Shown piece after piece: positions 53,979-62,841 of a stretch of DNA of 64,000 nucleotides. This DNA is from CAZYFH01 sp965249175 (GTDB taxonomy: Bacteria > Acidobacteriota > Vicinamibacteria > Vicinamibacterales > UBA8438): assembly GCA_965249175.1 (NCBI GenBank), contig OZ252227.1:1426001-1490000 (forward strand). Direction: 5' to 3'. Positions within the stretch are counted from its first letter, which is position 1. Every line of letters starts with the position of its first letter. Under the pieces are notes generated by a model. That model ran no database searches. It worked only from the letters and a program-made list of their open reading frames with translations, and was not told where the DNA came from. The position numbers were made by a program, and so were the translations under genes.

Positions 53979-54419
53979 ATGTTCCTGGAGCACGTCAACA
54001 TGTCCGTGCTGGACCTCGAGCGGACGATCGACTTCTACCACCGCATTCTCGATCTCGACGTCCGGTGGCGCGGCACGACCACCGACGGCACACCCGCCGC
54101 GCATGTCGGTGACGACCGGTGCTACCTGGCGCTCTTCGAAGTCGGGGCCGGGGCCGAGGCGTCCGAGCGATACGACCAGGCCGGGTTGAATCACTTTGGC
54201 TGGGTTGTCGACGACCTCGAGGCGGTGCGGGAGCGATTGGCGGATCTCGACGTGCGGCCGCACATGGAAGCGGACTACGAGCCGGGCCGCCGGCTGTACT
54301 TCCTCGATCCGAACGGCGTCGAGGTCGAGCTGGTCGAGTACGACCTGCCTAGTGCGTCACGACGAAGCCAACGGACATCCCACGGCGCTCGTAGAATCGA
54401 CGCGCTCCCTCATTCGTAG
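53979..54419 (+). CDS. VOC family protein (glyoxalase/dioxygenase fold)
   Basis: 146 aa from ATG 53979 with AAAGGAGG upstream. FLEHVNMSVLDLERTIDFY and LNHFGWVVDDLEAV give two modules with metal His residues, and LYFLDPNGVEVELVEY the last Glu. The usual end is EYDLP; here some 25 further codons run into the GNAT remnant on the other strand, so the natural stop may have been lost. Confidence 0.75.
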   Translation: MFLEHVNMSVLDLERTIDFYHRILDLDVRWRGTTTDGTPAAHVGDDRCYLALFEVGAGAEASERYDQAGLNHFGWVVDDLEAVRERLADLDVRPHMEADYEPGRRLYFLDPNGVEVELVEYDLPSASRRSQRTSHGARRIDALPHS

Positions 54420-54594
54420 ATTGCGCCTTCCGGCGGCCCGCTTCAGGGATTGGCGCGAGGAACGGCGATGCTGCTCCGCGGCGTACCCCGAGAACATTCC
54501 CACGATGACGCTGTCACGTTCTGCGAACGTCACATTCTGGTAGGAGAGGTCGTGGTCGGGCTGGGCGAACGCCGTAGCGATCATGTGCCGGGCG
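54349..54594 (-). pseudogene. Remnant of a GNAT acetyltransferase
   Basis: Two frames together give the second half of a GNAT protein: FAQPDHDLSYQNVTFAERD and IVGMFSGYAAEQHR in one, then TNEGARRFYERRGMSVGF to a TAG at 54351-54349 in another. The 5' half is missing, replaced by sequence I cannot place (54595-54740). Confidence 0.6.
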
Positions 54595-54740
54595 CGGCGA
54601 CCGAGCATGAAAAGGAAGACTGCGTGAGCTGTCCATTGGCATTTCGCCGTTTCGAGACGAGAACAGTCCCGGCAGCCTTGTTGGCCAGGAATCCTCCCGG
54701 TCATCCAGACAGAGGGTCCTTGCACGCACGTGGCCGCGTT

Positions 54741-55240
54741 GGCGCCAACAACAATTTCTGGATGGACCGGGGCACGCAGACCATCGGGACCCGGCGCACG
54801 TCGCTGATCGTGGATCCGCCGAACGGCAGGATGCCATCGACGACACCGGCCGGACAGCGTCTCGCGGATGCGCGGCGGGGGTATCGAGCGGCGCACCCGG
54901 CCGATTCCTGGGTGGACTTCAGTTCGGGCGTGCGATGCATCCTGGGCTTCAATGCCGGACCACCGATGACGCCGAGCGCGTACAACAACAACATGCAGTT
55001 GTTCCAGACGCCGGACCACGACGTGCTGGTGCACACGGCTCGCATCGTTCCGCTCGACGCGGGTCCCGGGCTTGATCAAGATATCCGCCAATGGTCGGGG
55101 GACTCCCGCGGGTGCTGAACCCGGAGCCGATCTTCGAGTACGCCTGTCACGAAGGGAACTACAGCATGGCGGTCATGCTGGGCGGAACGCGGGCGGCAGA
55201 AGCGCAGGCGGCAGCAGACGCCGCAACGGAATCTCGGTAG
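54741..55240 (+). pseudogene. CHEGNY-family remnant, copy 8
   Basis: Begins in mid-protein (NNNFWMDRGTQ), then RTSLIVDPPNGRMP, VRCILGF, YNNNMQLFQTPDHDVL, IVPLDAGPG and GDSRG. The next about 60 residues are deleted; PIFEYACHEGNYSM resumes in another frame and ends at TAG 55238. Signal and first 80 residues are gone, and a few codons are missing before the IVPLD block. Confidence 0.75.
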
Positions 55241-55291
55241 GTCGACGCGCGGGACGACGCCCTCAACGTCGGGCACACCCGGAGGACATCA

Positions 55292-55325
55292 GGCCGACCT
55301 CGGTCAAACGGGGTCGGCTTTCTTT
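55292..55325 (+). terminator. Intrinsic terminator after the copy 8 remnant
   Basis: Seven-bp stem GCCGACC / GGTCGGC around a 12-nt loop, followed by TTTCTTTG. It probably once ended the copy 8 transcript. Confidence 0.5.
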
Positions 55326-55434
55326 GTGTTTGGTCGACCAGGTCCGCTCGTGGTGCCGCGTCCCGGGACAAAGTTTCACAGGGCGCGTTGCGTGAGGCGG
55401 GCAGTTCAACACATCACGGACGGTCGGCGAGTCT

Positions 55435-55653
55435 TTACCGTTCGCGGTACGTGATGAACCCGCGGGTCGGGTCGTACGGGGACACGCCCACTTTCACTCG
55501 GTCGCCGGGGACCACCTTGATGCGGAACCGGCGTATCCGACCGCTCAGCTGCGCCAGCACTTCGTTGCCGCCTTCGCACTCCACCCGATAGATGCCCCCG
55601 CTGTGAACCGCAGTGACCGTGCCCTGGATGTCGATGAGGTCGTCCTTCGCCAC
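55435..55653 (-). CDS. infA: Translation initiation factor IF-1
   Basis: 72 aa, the exact family size, from GTG 55653 with AAAGGAGC upstream. AKDDLIDIQGTVTAVHSGGIYRVEC, VLAQLSGRIRRFRIKVVPGDRVKV and SPYDPTRGFITYR form the S1-like OB fold that sits in the ribosomal A site. The frame extends to 55755 without meaning. It is slightly divergent from the usual MAKEDxIEVEG/NYRIRxxxGD form, as in some organisms with several infA copies; a second copy elsewhere in the genome is possible. Confidence 0.9.
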   Translation of the reverse strand: MAKDDLIDIQGTVTAVHSGGIYRVECEGGNEVLAQLSGRIRRFRIKVVPGDRVKVGVSPYDPTRGFITYRER

Positions 55654-55761
55654 GAATGCTCCTTTTCTGGGGCTCCGACTATACCGCGACCGAGCTGACC
55701 GACCGGCTGCGGCGGGAGAGCGCCAAGGCACAGCCTGGATGAAGAGGCGCTGCACTGACAG

Positions 55762-55863
55762 CTAGTCCCGCCAGGTGGGCAACTCGTCGGACGGATCTCG
55801 GAAGGCGATCAGGATGATTCCGACCGCAAGCGGTATGCGGTCATGACGATCCAGTAGAGCCAT
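55762..55863 (-). pseudogene. Tail fragment of a small membrane protein
   Basis: Minus-strand frames give LYWIVMTAY and, one frame over, LAVGIILIAFRDPSDELPTW before TAG 55764-55762. Joined, they look like one transmembrane helix and a short tail. Probably a frameshifted remnant; the rest of 55654-55934 is empty. Confidence 0.3.
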
Positions 55864-55934
55864 GTGTCGCCCTTATTCCTCAGATACACAAGTGTGCAGA
55901 CCGCGCAGTCTCGACGCATCCGAGGGTGAGCTAA

Positions 55935-57337
55935 TCTTAGTTGAAAATTGAAACGGCTCCAGACCCTGTGGTGTGATGACGTTGCAAAAGACGGACATCA
56001 CCCCACGAGAGAGAGGAGCCACGATGAGTGTCCTACGTGCTGTCAGGAAGCGCAAGAAAGTTCGCAAGCTGGGCTCGGTCAACATCATTCACCGCGAGGC
56101 CTACGCGGATCTGGAGCTGGACGCGAAGGTGGAGCTGATCCGCTCGCTGGTGCCCCTGGGCCTGATGCATGTGCAGGAGTTGCTCGACCAGGAGGTGACG
56201 GCGCTGGCGAGCGAGCGCTACGTCCGGAAGGACGCGTCGGTCGGTGGACGCCGTCACGGCAGTAACCCTGGGACGGTGGGTCTCGCGGGGCAGCGCGTGC
56301 CGATTCGCGTGCCCCGGATTCGTCGCCTCGCAGGGAGCGAGATTCCGCTGCGGTCGTATGCGGCGTTGCATGACGACCGCGAGGTGGACGACGCGCTGCT
56401 GCGACGGGTGCTCTACGGGATCTCGTGCCGCAACTACGCGGCGGCCGCGGCGGCGATTCCCGGGGCGATCGGGCTGTCGAGTTCGACGGTGTCCCGGGGG
56501 TTCATCCAGGCCAGCGCGGCGCAGCTACGGGCGTTCCAGGAGCGGGACCTATCCGATGAGGACGTGGTGGCCGTGTTCCTGGACGGCAAGACGTTCGCTG
56601 ACGCGACGATGGTCATCGCGCTAGGCATCACGCTGTCTGGGGAGAAACGCTTCCTGGGCTTCGTCGAAACGGACACGGAGAACGCGACGGTGCTCACACC
56701 GTTCCTGCGGTCGTTGGTCGAGCGGGGCCTCGACCTCTCCCAGGGTGTGCTGGTCATCCTCGATGGCGGCAAGGGGCTCCGCACGGCCGTCCGGAAGGCC
56801 TTCCGGGGCCGGGCCCTGGTCCAACGGTGCCAGTGGCACAAGCGCGAGAACGTGGTGAGCTACCTGGCCAAGCACGAGCAGGCGGTGTGGCGTCAGCGTC
56901 TCCAGCGAGCGTACAACCGGCCGGACTACGACGAGGCCCTCGGTGCGCTCGAGACGCTCCACGGCGAGTTGGACGAGCGGAACCAGTCGGCGGCTGACAG
57001 CTTGGCGGAAGGCCTGGACGAAACCCTGACGTTACATCGATTGGGCGTGTACGGAGTGCTGGGCCGGTCGCTGAAGACGACGAACTGTCTGGAGTCGGTC
57101 AATGCGCTGGTCGAGGAACGCTGCGCGAAGGTAGATCACTGGCAGAGCTCGAGCCAACGCCACCGCTGGCTGGCGACCGCCCTCCTGGACATCGAACCGC
57201 GCTTACGAAGGGTGAGGGGCTACCGCCACCTTCCCACGCTTCGGGCCGCATTGAAGCGAGAACTGAAGATCGACACGACGACGTCGAAGAAGCAGGCCGC
57301 GTAAGCCATCGGGAGCCGTGGAGAGTTTCAACTAAGA
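55935..57337 (+). mobile_element. IS256-family insertion sequence, intact
   Basis: Terminal inverted repeats 55935-55960 and 57312-57337: TCTTAGTTGAAA, six unmatched bases, ACGGCTCC. One transposase gene inside. No clean 8-bp target duplication is seen (flanks TGAGCTAA and ATGGGCTT), so the flanks may have changed since insertion. Confidence 0.85.
56024..57304 (+). CDS. IS256-family transposase
   Basis: 426 aa from ATG 56024 with GAGAGGAGCC upstream. Mutator-type DDE enzyme: VAVFLDGKTF (first Asp), VLVILDGGKGL (second Asp), QRCQWHKRENV (the C-x2-H family signature) and ECLESVNALVEER-type region NCLESVN (Glu). Full length and no stop, so it could be active. Confidence 0.9.
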   Translation: MSVLRAVRKRKKVRKLGSVNIIHREAYADLELDAKVELIRSLVPLGLMHVQELLDQEVTALASERYVRKDASVGGRRHGSNPGTVGLAGQRVPIRVPRIRRLAGSEIPLRSYAALHDDREVDDALLRRVLYGISCRNYAAAAAAIPGAIGLSSSTVSRGFIQASAAQLRAFQERDLSDEDVVAVFLDGKTFADATMVIALGITLSGEKRFLGFVETDTENATVLTPFLRSLVERGLDLSQGVLVILDGGKGLRTAVRKAFRGRALVQRCQWHKRENVVSYLAKHEQAVWRQRLQRAYNRPDYDEALGALETLHGELDERNQSAADSLAEGLDETLTLHRLGVYGVLGRSLKTTNCLESVNALVEERCAKVDHWQSSSQRHRWLATALLDIEPRLRRVRGYRHLPTLRAALKRELKIDTTTSKKQAA

Positions 57338-57544
57338 ATGGGCTTGACTCACGCATCCTGAACCACCCGGCGAATACGCGGCCACGACCGCAATTCGGGC
57401 ACTTCCGCCTGACACCCCGGCCGAGCGCTGTCCACGGCTTCGGCGTCCGACTCTGGCCCGGCGCCCCTCGCATCGATCGCCTCTACTGTGGTTGAAGACT
57501 TGAGGTCTCTATGGCCGACGCCCTGCTCGTGGGCGGCTTCTAGA

Positions 57545-58733
57545 CTGAACAGTTTCGCTTTAGTGTTGACAGTCTCGGCTGTCTGACAGCGGAGATAGAA
57601 CGAGGGCCAAGTGGCCTATCCTTCCACGCAGTTTCTTTGGACCAAGAAGCGCGAAAGGAAGGTACCCAATGACCCTCGACGACAGCATACAAGGGTTCCG
57701 GCTGCGGGTTCTGCGGGCGGCGCAGCGCAGTGGCAACGTGAGCGCGACGTGTCGACGCGACGACGTGTCGCGGACGGTGTTCTATCGATGGCGGGCTCGG
57801 CTGACGCGCGACGGGGCCGACGGGCTGCAGCCGAAACGGCGGACCGCCCGGCGGGGGCGTGCCCCCGAGCTCAGCGTGATTGACGAGCGGCGGGTGATCG
57901 CCGAAGCCTAGGCCTGGCCGACCCGCGGGCCGCAGTGGGTGAGCGACCGACTGGCCCGGCAAGGACACGCCATCGCGCCGGTGACCGTCTGGCGGGTCTT
58001 GCGCCGGGTCGGGCTGAATCACCGCCTGGCCCGGTTGGCCGTGCTCGAGGAGCACCGTGCCGCCACCGGCCTGCTGACCGAACGCACGGTGCGGCGGCGG
58101 CGGCGGGGCCGCCATGTCGTGGCGGAGCGGCCGGGCGACCTGTGTTCGCTCGACAGCATCTACATCGGGAAGCTGAAGGGCGTGGGCAAGGTCTGGCAGC
58201 TGACGGCGTGTGATTGCGCCTCGTCGTACGGGTGGGCGCGGATCGTCGTCGGCGAGGTCACGGCGGCCCTGATGGCGGCCTTCCTCGTCGAGGTGGTGCT
58301 GCCGGGCTACCGGGCGGCGGGCTGGCAACTGCGGCGTGTGTTGCCGGACAACGGCAAGGAGTTCAAGGCGGGGTTCGTCTCCGCGAGTGCGGTCCACCAG
58401 GTGACGCACACCCGGACGAAGCCGCGCCATGCCTGGACCAACGGATTCGTGGAACGGCTGCAGGGAACGATCCTCCATGAGCACTGGCGCGTCGCGTTCC
58501 GTCGGCCCTACTTCACCTCGGCCCGCGCCCTGCAACGGTCGTTGGACCGGTTCTTGGTGTTCTACAACGGGCACCGACCACATCGTGGCTATCGCCTCCG
58601 AGGCCGGACGCCGGCCACGGTCTTCCGAGGGGCCGTTGCCGCTTGAGCGAGCACGCCGGCCTCACCCGATGGGGCCGGCGCGCGCAGCGAACACGTGGTT
58701 GGAACTGTCAACACCTTTGCGGAACTGGACAGC
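57545..58733 (+). mobile_element. IS481-family insertion sequence, inactivated
   Basis: Imperfect inverted ends: CTGAACAGTTTCGC...GTGTTGACAGT on the left and the complement of CTGTCCAGTTCCGC...GTGTTGACAGT on the right (22/29 match). CTAGA stands on both sides (57540-57544 and 58734-58738), as expected for an NCTAGN target. It cut the gene remnant at 58745. Confidence 0.8.
57669..58646 (+). pseudogene. IS481-family transposase with in-frame TAG
   Basis: A helix-turn-helix part (ATCRRDDVSRTVFYRWRARL) and the catalytic part are in one frame, split by TAG at 57909-57911, where relatives have a sense codon in the run EAxAWPTRGPQWVSDRL. Catalytic residues are present: LCSLDSIYIG, VLPDNGKEF and NGFVERLQG (DDE). 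RPHRGYRLRGRTPA ends it normally. 325 codons in all. Confidence 0.8.
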
Positions 58734-58744
58734 CTAGACCTGCC

Positions 58745-59130
58745 CGATGCCCCCTGGTTCAGGCCGGACAAGATGAAGTGCACCGCTCCAGGCGGCATGG
58801 CAGTGAGGGTGCCCGCCTGAACGCCGGCGGTGATCCGTGCCAGAATCTCGTCTTCGGGGAGGCCCTCCGCCTTCAACCGCCCATATTCGACAAGCGCCGT
58901 CGGCCTATCACCCTGCAAGAGACCTCCGTCGGTGCAGCTCCCTGGAATCCAGGAGCCGGACCATCTGGGCGACACACCATCGCGTTCGCGCCTTCGCGGA
59001 GCACACGTCGATTCCCATTGGCGTCCGTCACGATCACCGTGGCGCCGTCCTGCAACTGTTCGGGCAGCGGTGACGTCGCTTCCGCGATCAGCTCGACGTC
59101 TGACCGCGCGAGGTCGGCCGGCGCGCACGC
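58745..59130 (-). pseudogene. Truncated tandem copy (gene B) cut by the IS481 element
   Basis: DVELIAEATSPLPEQLQDGATVIV and GNRRVLREGANAMVCRPDGP match the start of gene A next to it; the sequence then shifts frame to ALVEYGRLKAEGLPEDEILARITAGVQAGTL and MPPGAVHFILSG before the IS end. The signal peptide and C-terminus are missing. Confidence 0.6.
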
Positions 59131-59150
59131 CTTCCACCCAAGCTCTTCGC

Positions 59151-59698
59151 TCAAACGTGAGGCGTGGGCCCAATCATGATGTGCGCCCGAGGCGTGCCCG
59201 GACACATCAGCCAGGCTCTGTCGTCGGTGGGCTCCTCGGGCAACCCGGTTGACAGACCTGTGGCGAAGGGACCCAACACCCCGACCAGGGGGGTGAGATC
59301 GGCGCGTGATTCGCCAGACAGGATCCAAATCATCCCGCCAGGCCGGGCTGTGTCCACCGTGCCGGCCTTGGCCGCCACCGTCACGGCGTCCATCGCTTCC
59401 CGGGGCGATATCCCTGGGCGAGATACTGTCTGAACTCATGCAGCACCGGACCGGAACTGTCATCGATGCACACGACCAGGAACCCTAGACCGGGACCATC
59501 AGGAGAGCACCGAAGCGCCGTCGTCTCCTCGCGGAGGACGCGCAGCCGACCGCGCTCATCCGGCACCGACACCGTCGCCGCATCCTTGAGATAGTCGGGA
59601 AGCGGCGACAGGGCTTCCGCGATCAACGCGGCGTCTGACTGTGCGCCAGCGATGGAGGGCACGACGAGTAACAGGCACGCGAGGACCGCTTTCGTCAT
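59151..59698 (-). pseudogene. Small secreted protein of unknown function (gene A), frameshifted
   Basis: ATG 59698 with GAGGAGTAG upstream; signal to IAGAQ. ALIAEALSPLPDYLKDAATVSV, RLRVLREETTALRCSPDGP and VLHEFRQYLAQG in frame one, then SPREAMDAVTVAAKAG, MIWILSGESRAD and CPGTPRAHIMIGPTP in the next. One G too few near 59412-59414 explains the shift. Joined it gives about 180 aa with conserved Cys. No family recognised. Confidence 0.6.
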
Positions 59699-59932
59699 GG
59701 GCACTACTCCTCAGCTCTGTGCTCACCGAACTGGACCGTCGAGCCGCACGCCGACGCAGTCGCGCGCATGGCCCCTCCTTTGGGGTGGAAAGGCTGATTG
59801 GCCACTGGCCGGGGCTGATCACCGCCTCGGAGGGGCAGCCGGTGTGCAACGAGCGGACAGGAGGTGCGGGTTCAACCGGTCGACGCCACAGCGGGCGCTG
59901 TGGGCCAGCCTGGAACGGGTCTGGCCACCATC

Positions 59933-60427
59933 TCAGGCGGCGTGCCGGCTCAGCGCCTGCGCCGTGATGTCGTAGTGCGACGTGTGCCACACGCAGCGTC
60001 CGTCGCGGATGACCAAGACCTGGGGGGACGCGTGCGGCACGGCAAGTCGGGTCGCGACCGTGTCGGACAGGTCCCGCCGTTCGATGACCTTGATCAGATA
60101 CACCGGCCAATCGGGATGCGCCTCGCCGAACCGACGCACTTCGTCGACGACCACGGCGGACACGGGACAGCTCGTGCTGTGCTTGTAGAGCACGGCCCGG
60201 TCACTCTCCAGGGCTTCGTTCAGCGTTGCCTGGTCACGCACCTCACGCACGCTCGCCGTGGACGCGAGTCGTCTATTGGATCGGACGACCATGGCGTTAC
60301 GCGCGAACAGAAAGAGGCACACCGAGAAACCCACGACTGATGTCGGCCAGCTCCCTGGGTTGGTCACCAACGTCACGCCGAAGTAGACGAGTCCGGGGAG
60401 TGAGACCGCGATGAACGCCGTGGGCAT
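59933..60427 (-). CDS. Membrane-anchored YtxJ-like monothiol redox protein
   Basis: 164 aa from ATG 60427 with GGGGACC upstream. Two N-terminal hydrophobic helices (residues about 4-22 and 27-43), then a thioredoxin-like domain: VLYKHSTSCPVSAVVVDEV (single Cys), VYLIKVIERRDLSD, VPHASPQVLVIRDG and WHTSHYDIT. This matches the DUF2847/YtxJ bacilliredoxin-like family, normally soluble and about 110 aa. The anchor is unusual. No bacillithiol genes are in the window. Confidence 0.8.
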   Translation of the reverse strand: MPTAFIAVSLPGLVYFGVTLVTNPGSWPTSVVGFSVCLFLFARNAMVVRSNRRLASTASVREVRDQATLNEALESDRAVLYKHSTSCPVSAVVVDEVRRFGEAHPDWPVYLIKVIERRDLSDTVATRLAVPHASPQVLVIRDGRCVWHTSHYDITAQALSRHAA

Positions 60428-60471
60428 GGCCGCTCAGGTCCCCGTCTGAATTGAAAAATTGAGGCGTCGAC

Positions 60472-60693
60472 CTAGCCGAAGGGCGCCGTCTCCGGGAAGT
60501 TCATGCGGCGGAGGAGGCCTTGGAAGCCGGGGGGCAGAGCGCAGGGGGTCGAAGGCGGGGAACGTCGGCCGGTTCCGTACGCCCAACCGAGAGAGGACAG
60601 GTAGAGAGGTGACCCTGCCGTAAGCGCCGCCGCTCGGTTCAGCCCAGCAATGGCCTCTTCGAACCGTCCCGTCACGTTGCAAAACGCGGCCAA
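60472..60693 (-). pseudogene. Remnant of a TPR-repeat protein C-terminus
   Basis: TGRFEEAIAGLNRAAALTAGSPLYLSSLGWAYG is one clear tetratricopeptide repeat; GLLRRMNFPE near the end is the usual last line of large kinase/TPR proteins of Acidobacteria. The middle is lost. It is the only recognisable item in 60428-60806. Confidence 0.5.
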
Positions 60694-60806
60694 GCGATTC
60701 GACCGGCAGCGGAAACTTTGTAAGGCAATCTAAGATCGCTCCCGATCCCGCCCAAGCAACGCTCGTCAGGGAAGCGCCAAACCCCGCTAAGTCGTTGAAT
60801 CGAAGC

Positions 60807-60894
60807 TGGTGCGGAAGGGGGGATTTGAACCCCCACGCCCTTGTGAGGCACAAGCTCCTGAGGCTTGCGCGTCTGCCAGTTCCGCCACTTCCGC
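60807..60894 (-). tRNA. tRNA-Leu (CAG)
   Basis: Acceptor stem GCGGAAG/CTTCCGC, D arm, anticodon stem CAAGC/GCTTG with loop CTCAGGA (anticodon CAG), a long class II variable arm, T arm GGGGG-TTCAAAT-CCCCC, and an encoded ACCA end. Reads CUG codons, common in this GC-rich DNA. Confidence 0.95.
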
Positions 60895-61097
60895 ATTCTA
60901 TGAGCGACGTCGGTCCTCGAGCGGAGACGGCGCTGCGATGGATCGCGAACGCTTGAGCGCCCAGCGTCGACTCGGTGCGCAGCGAGAAGGGCCAGTATAG
61001 CAGAGCGATTCAGCGGGTCTCCGGCAGGGACCGGCGCATCGAAACGCCTGTACTGAACCCCATATACTCGGGGGGACCCGTTTCAAGGAGATCGACA

Positions 61098-62837
61098 GTG
61101 GCACTCTCCCGAGGCGCACGCTTCATCCTGAGCTTCCTCCTGGTGGCCGTCCTCGTCTCGATGGCCGGTGTGGTGGTGACCTACGTCTTCAGCCGCGGCG
61201 GTCCGTCGGTCGAGACCAACTCGGTCTTGTGGCTCCGCGTCCCGTCGGCGCTGGGCGAGCGGGAGCCTGACAACGTGTTCGGCCAGCTGGTGGGCCGTCG
61301 AGATACGGTCGGCTCGGTGGTCGAGGCGCTTCGCAAGGCGAAGGTGGACGACCGCATCTCGGCGGTGGTCCTGCTGCCGTCCTATCAGCCCGCGCTCTGG
61401 GGAAAGATCCAGGAGATCCGCGACGCGGTACTCGACTTCAAGGAGTCGACCAAGCCCATCGTCGCGTATCTCGAGTACGGCATGGGACAGGCGTATTACC
61501 TGGCCACGGCGTGCGACGAGATTTTCTTGACCCCGTCGAGCCCGCTCAATCTCGTGGGCGTGGCGAGCTACGAGCTGTTCCTGCGTGAGGCGTTCGACAA
61601 GGTCGGCGTCGAGGCCGACATGATCGCCGCGGGGGACTACAAGACGGCGGTCAACCTGTATACCGAAACCACGATGACACCCGAGCAACGTGAGATGGCC
61701 GAGTCGCTCAACCGCGAGTTCTACGACCAATTGGTCGAGGGGATCGCGGAGCAGCGGGAGCTCGAGCCGTCGGTCGTGAAAGCGCTGATCGACGACGGTC
61801 CCTTCATCGCCGAGGACGCGCAGCGGCGCGGGCTGATCGACGCCATCGTCTACGAGGATCAGGTGCTGGACGGGTTGCCGGTCGGCGACCGGCCGCGGGT
61901 GGTCGATTTTGCGTCGTATCGAGATGTCGCGCCCGACGGGCTCGGCCTGAACACGGGTCCGCGGTTGGCCGTCGTCTACGCGGAAGGGACGATCAACTTC
62001 GGCGGGAACGCCGTCGATATCCAGGGCGGCCAGACGGTCGGCTCGGAGACGTTGGTGCGTGCGGTGCGCGCGGCGCGCGACGATCCGTCGATCGAGGCGA
62101 TCGTGCTGCGCATTGACAGCCCGGGCGGGGTCGCCATTGCGGCCGACATCATGTGGCGTGAGTTGGTGCTGGCCCGCGCGGAGAAGCCGCTGATTGCATC
62201 GATGTCAGACATGGCGGCGTCGGGCGGCTATTACATCGCGGCGCCGGCGCATGCGATCGTCGCGCAGCCGGGGACGCTGACCGGGTCGATCGGCGCGTAT
62301 GGCGGCAAGTATGTGCTCGGTGGGGCGTTCGACAAGGTCGGCGTCAACATGGAGGCGGTGACCGACGGCGCGCAGGCGGATCTCTTTTCGCCGGCGACAC
62401 GGTTCTCGGACGTCGGCCGCGTCGCCATGCAGAGTCAGCTCGATGCCACCTACGAGCGATTCCTCCACGTCGTCGCCGACGGGCGCGGCATGACGCGCGA
62501 CGAGGTGCACGCGGTCGCGCAGGGCCGGGTCTGGACCGGACGCCAGGCGAAGAAGAACGGGCTCGTCGACGAGCTCGGTGGGCTGCGCGATGCCGTCGCG
62601 CTGGCAAAGGAGAAGGCGGGCATCGCCCCGGAGCGCGAGGTGCGGCTGGTGCCGTTTCCGCGCTCGCGGACGTTCTTCGAGCAGATCAACGACTCGTTCT
62701 CGATGACGTCGGCCGCCCTGGCGGCGGGTTGGCTGGCCTCGCCTTCCGCGCGTCTGGCGCAGCTCGCGCTGAGCCACGCACGGCTGCTCGAATCGGGCGC
62801 GCCACTGGCACTACTCCCACGTGTCATGGCGCCGTAG
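61098..62837 (+). CDS. sppA: Signal peptide peptidase SppA, double-domain (67K) type
   Basis: 579 aa from GTG 61098 with CAAGGAG upstream; the open frame starts at 60975. One N-terminal helix (about residues 8-31) anchors two S49 domains (about 60-260 and 285-510). The catalytic dyad of this type is split between them: Lys182 in GDYKTAV and Ser375 in DMAASGGYY. DSPGGVAIAADIMWRE and GTLTGSIGAYGGK are typical. Cleaves leftover signal peptides in the membrane. Divergent from the tRNA gene. Confidence 0.95.
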   Translation: MALSRGARFILSFLLVAVLVSMAGVVVTYVFSRGGPSVETNSVLWLRVPSALGEREPDNVFGQLVGRRDTVGSVVEALRKAKVDDRISAVVLLPSYQPALWGKIQEIRDAVLDFKESTKPIVAYLEYGMGQAYYLATACDEIFLTPSSPLNLVGVASYELFLREAFDKVGVEADMIAAGDYKTAVNLYTETTMTPEQREMAESLNREFYDQLVEGIAEQRELEPSVVKALIDDGPFIAEDAQRRGLIDAIVYEDQVLDGLPVGDRPRVVDFASYRDVAPDGLGLNTGPRLAVVYAEGTINFGGNAVDIQGGQTVGSETLVRAVRAARDDPSIEAIVLRIDSPGGVAIAADIMWRELVLARAEKPLIASMSDMAASGGYYIAAPAHAIVAQPGTLTGSIGAYGGKYVLGGAFDKVGVNMEAVTDGAQADLFSPATRFSDVGRVAMQSQLDATYERFLHVVADGRGMTRDEVHAVAQGRVWTGRQAKKNGLVDELGGLRDAVALAKEKAGIAPEREVRLVPFPRSRTFFEQINDSFSMTSAALAAGWLASPSARLAQLALSHARLLESGAPLALLPRVMAP

Positions 62838-62841
62838 AGGA

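Noticed and set aside
54450..54740. First part of the 222-codon ORF as a real N-terminus of CHEGNY copy 8
   Set aside because: No signal peptide or family motif before 54741, and the region overlaps the GNAT remnant on the other strand.
55927..57345. 8-bp target duplication around the IS256 element
   Set aside because: Flanks TGAGCTAA and ATGGGCTT match only partly, so I do not claim a duplication.
61063..61068. TATACT as the sppA -10 element
   Set aside because: No -35 match at usual spacing, so the evidence is too thin to list as a promoter.
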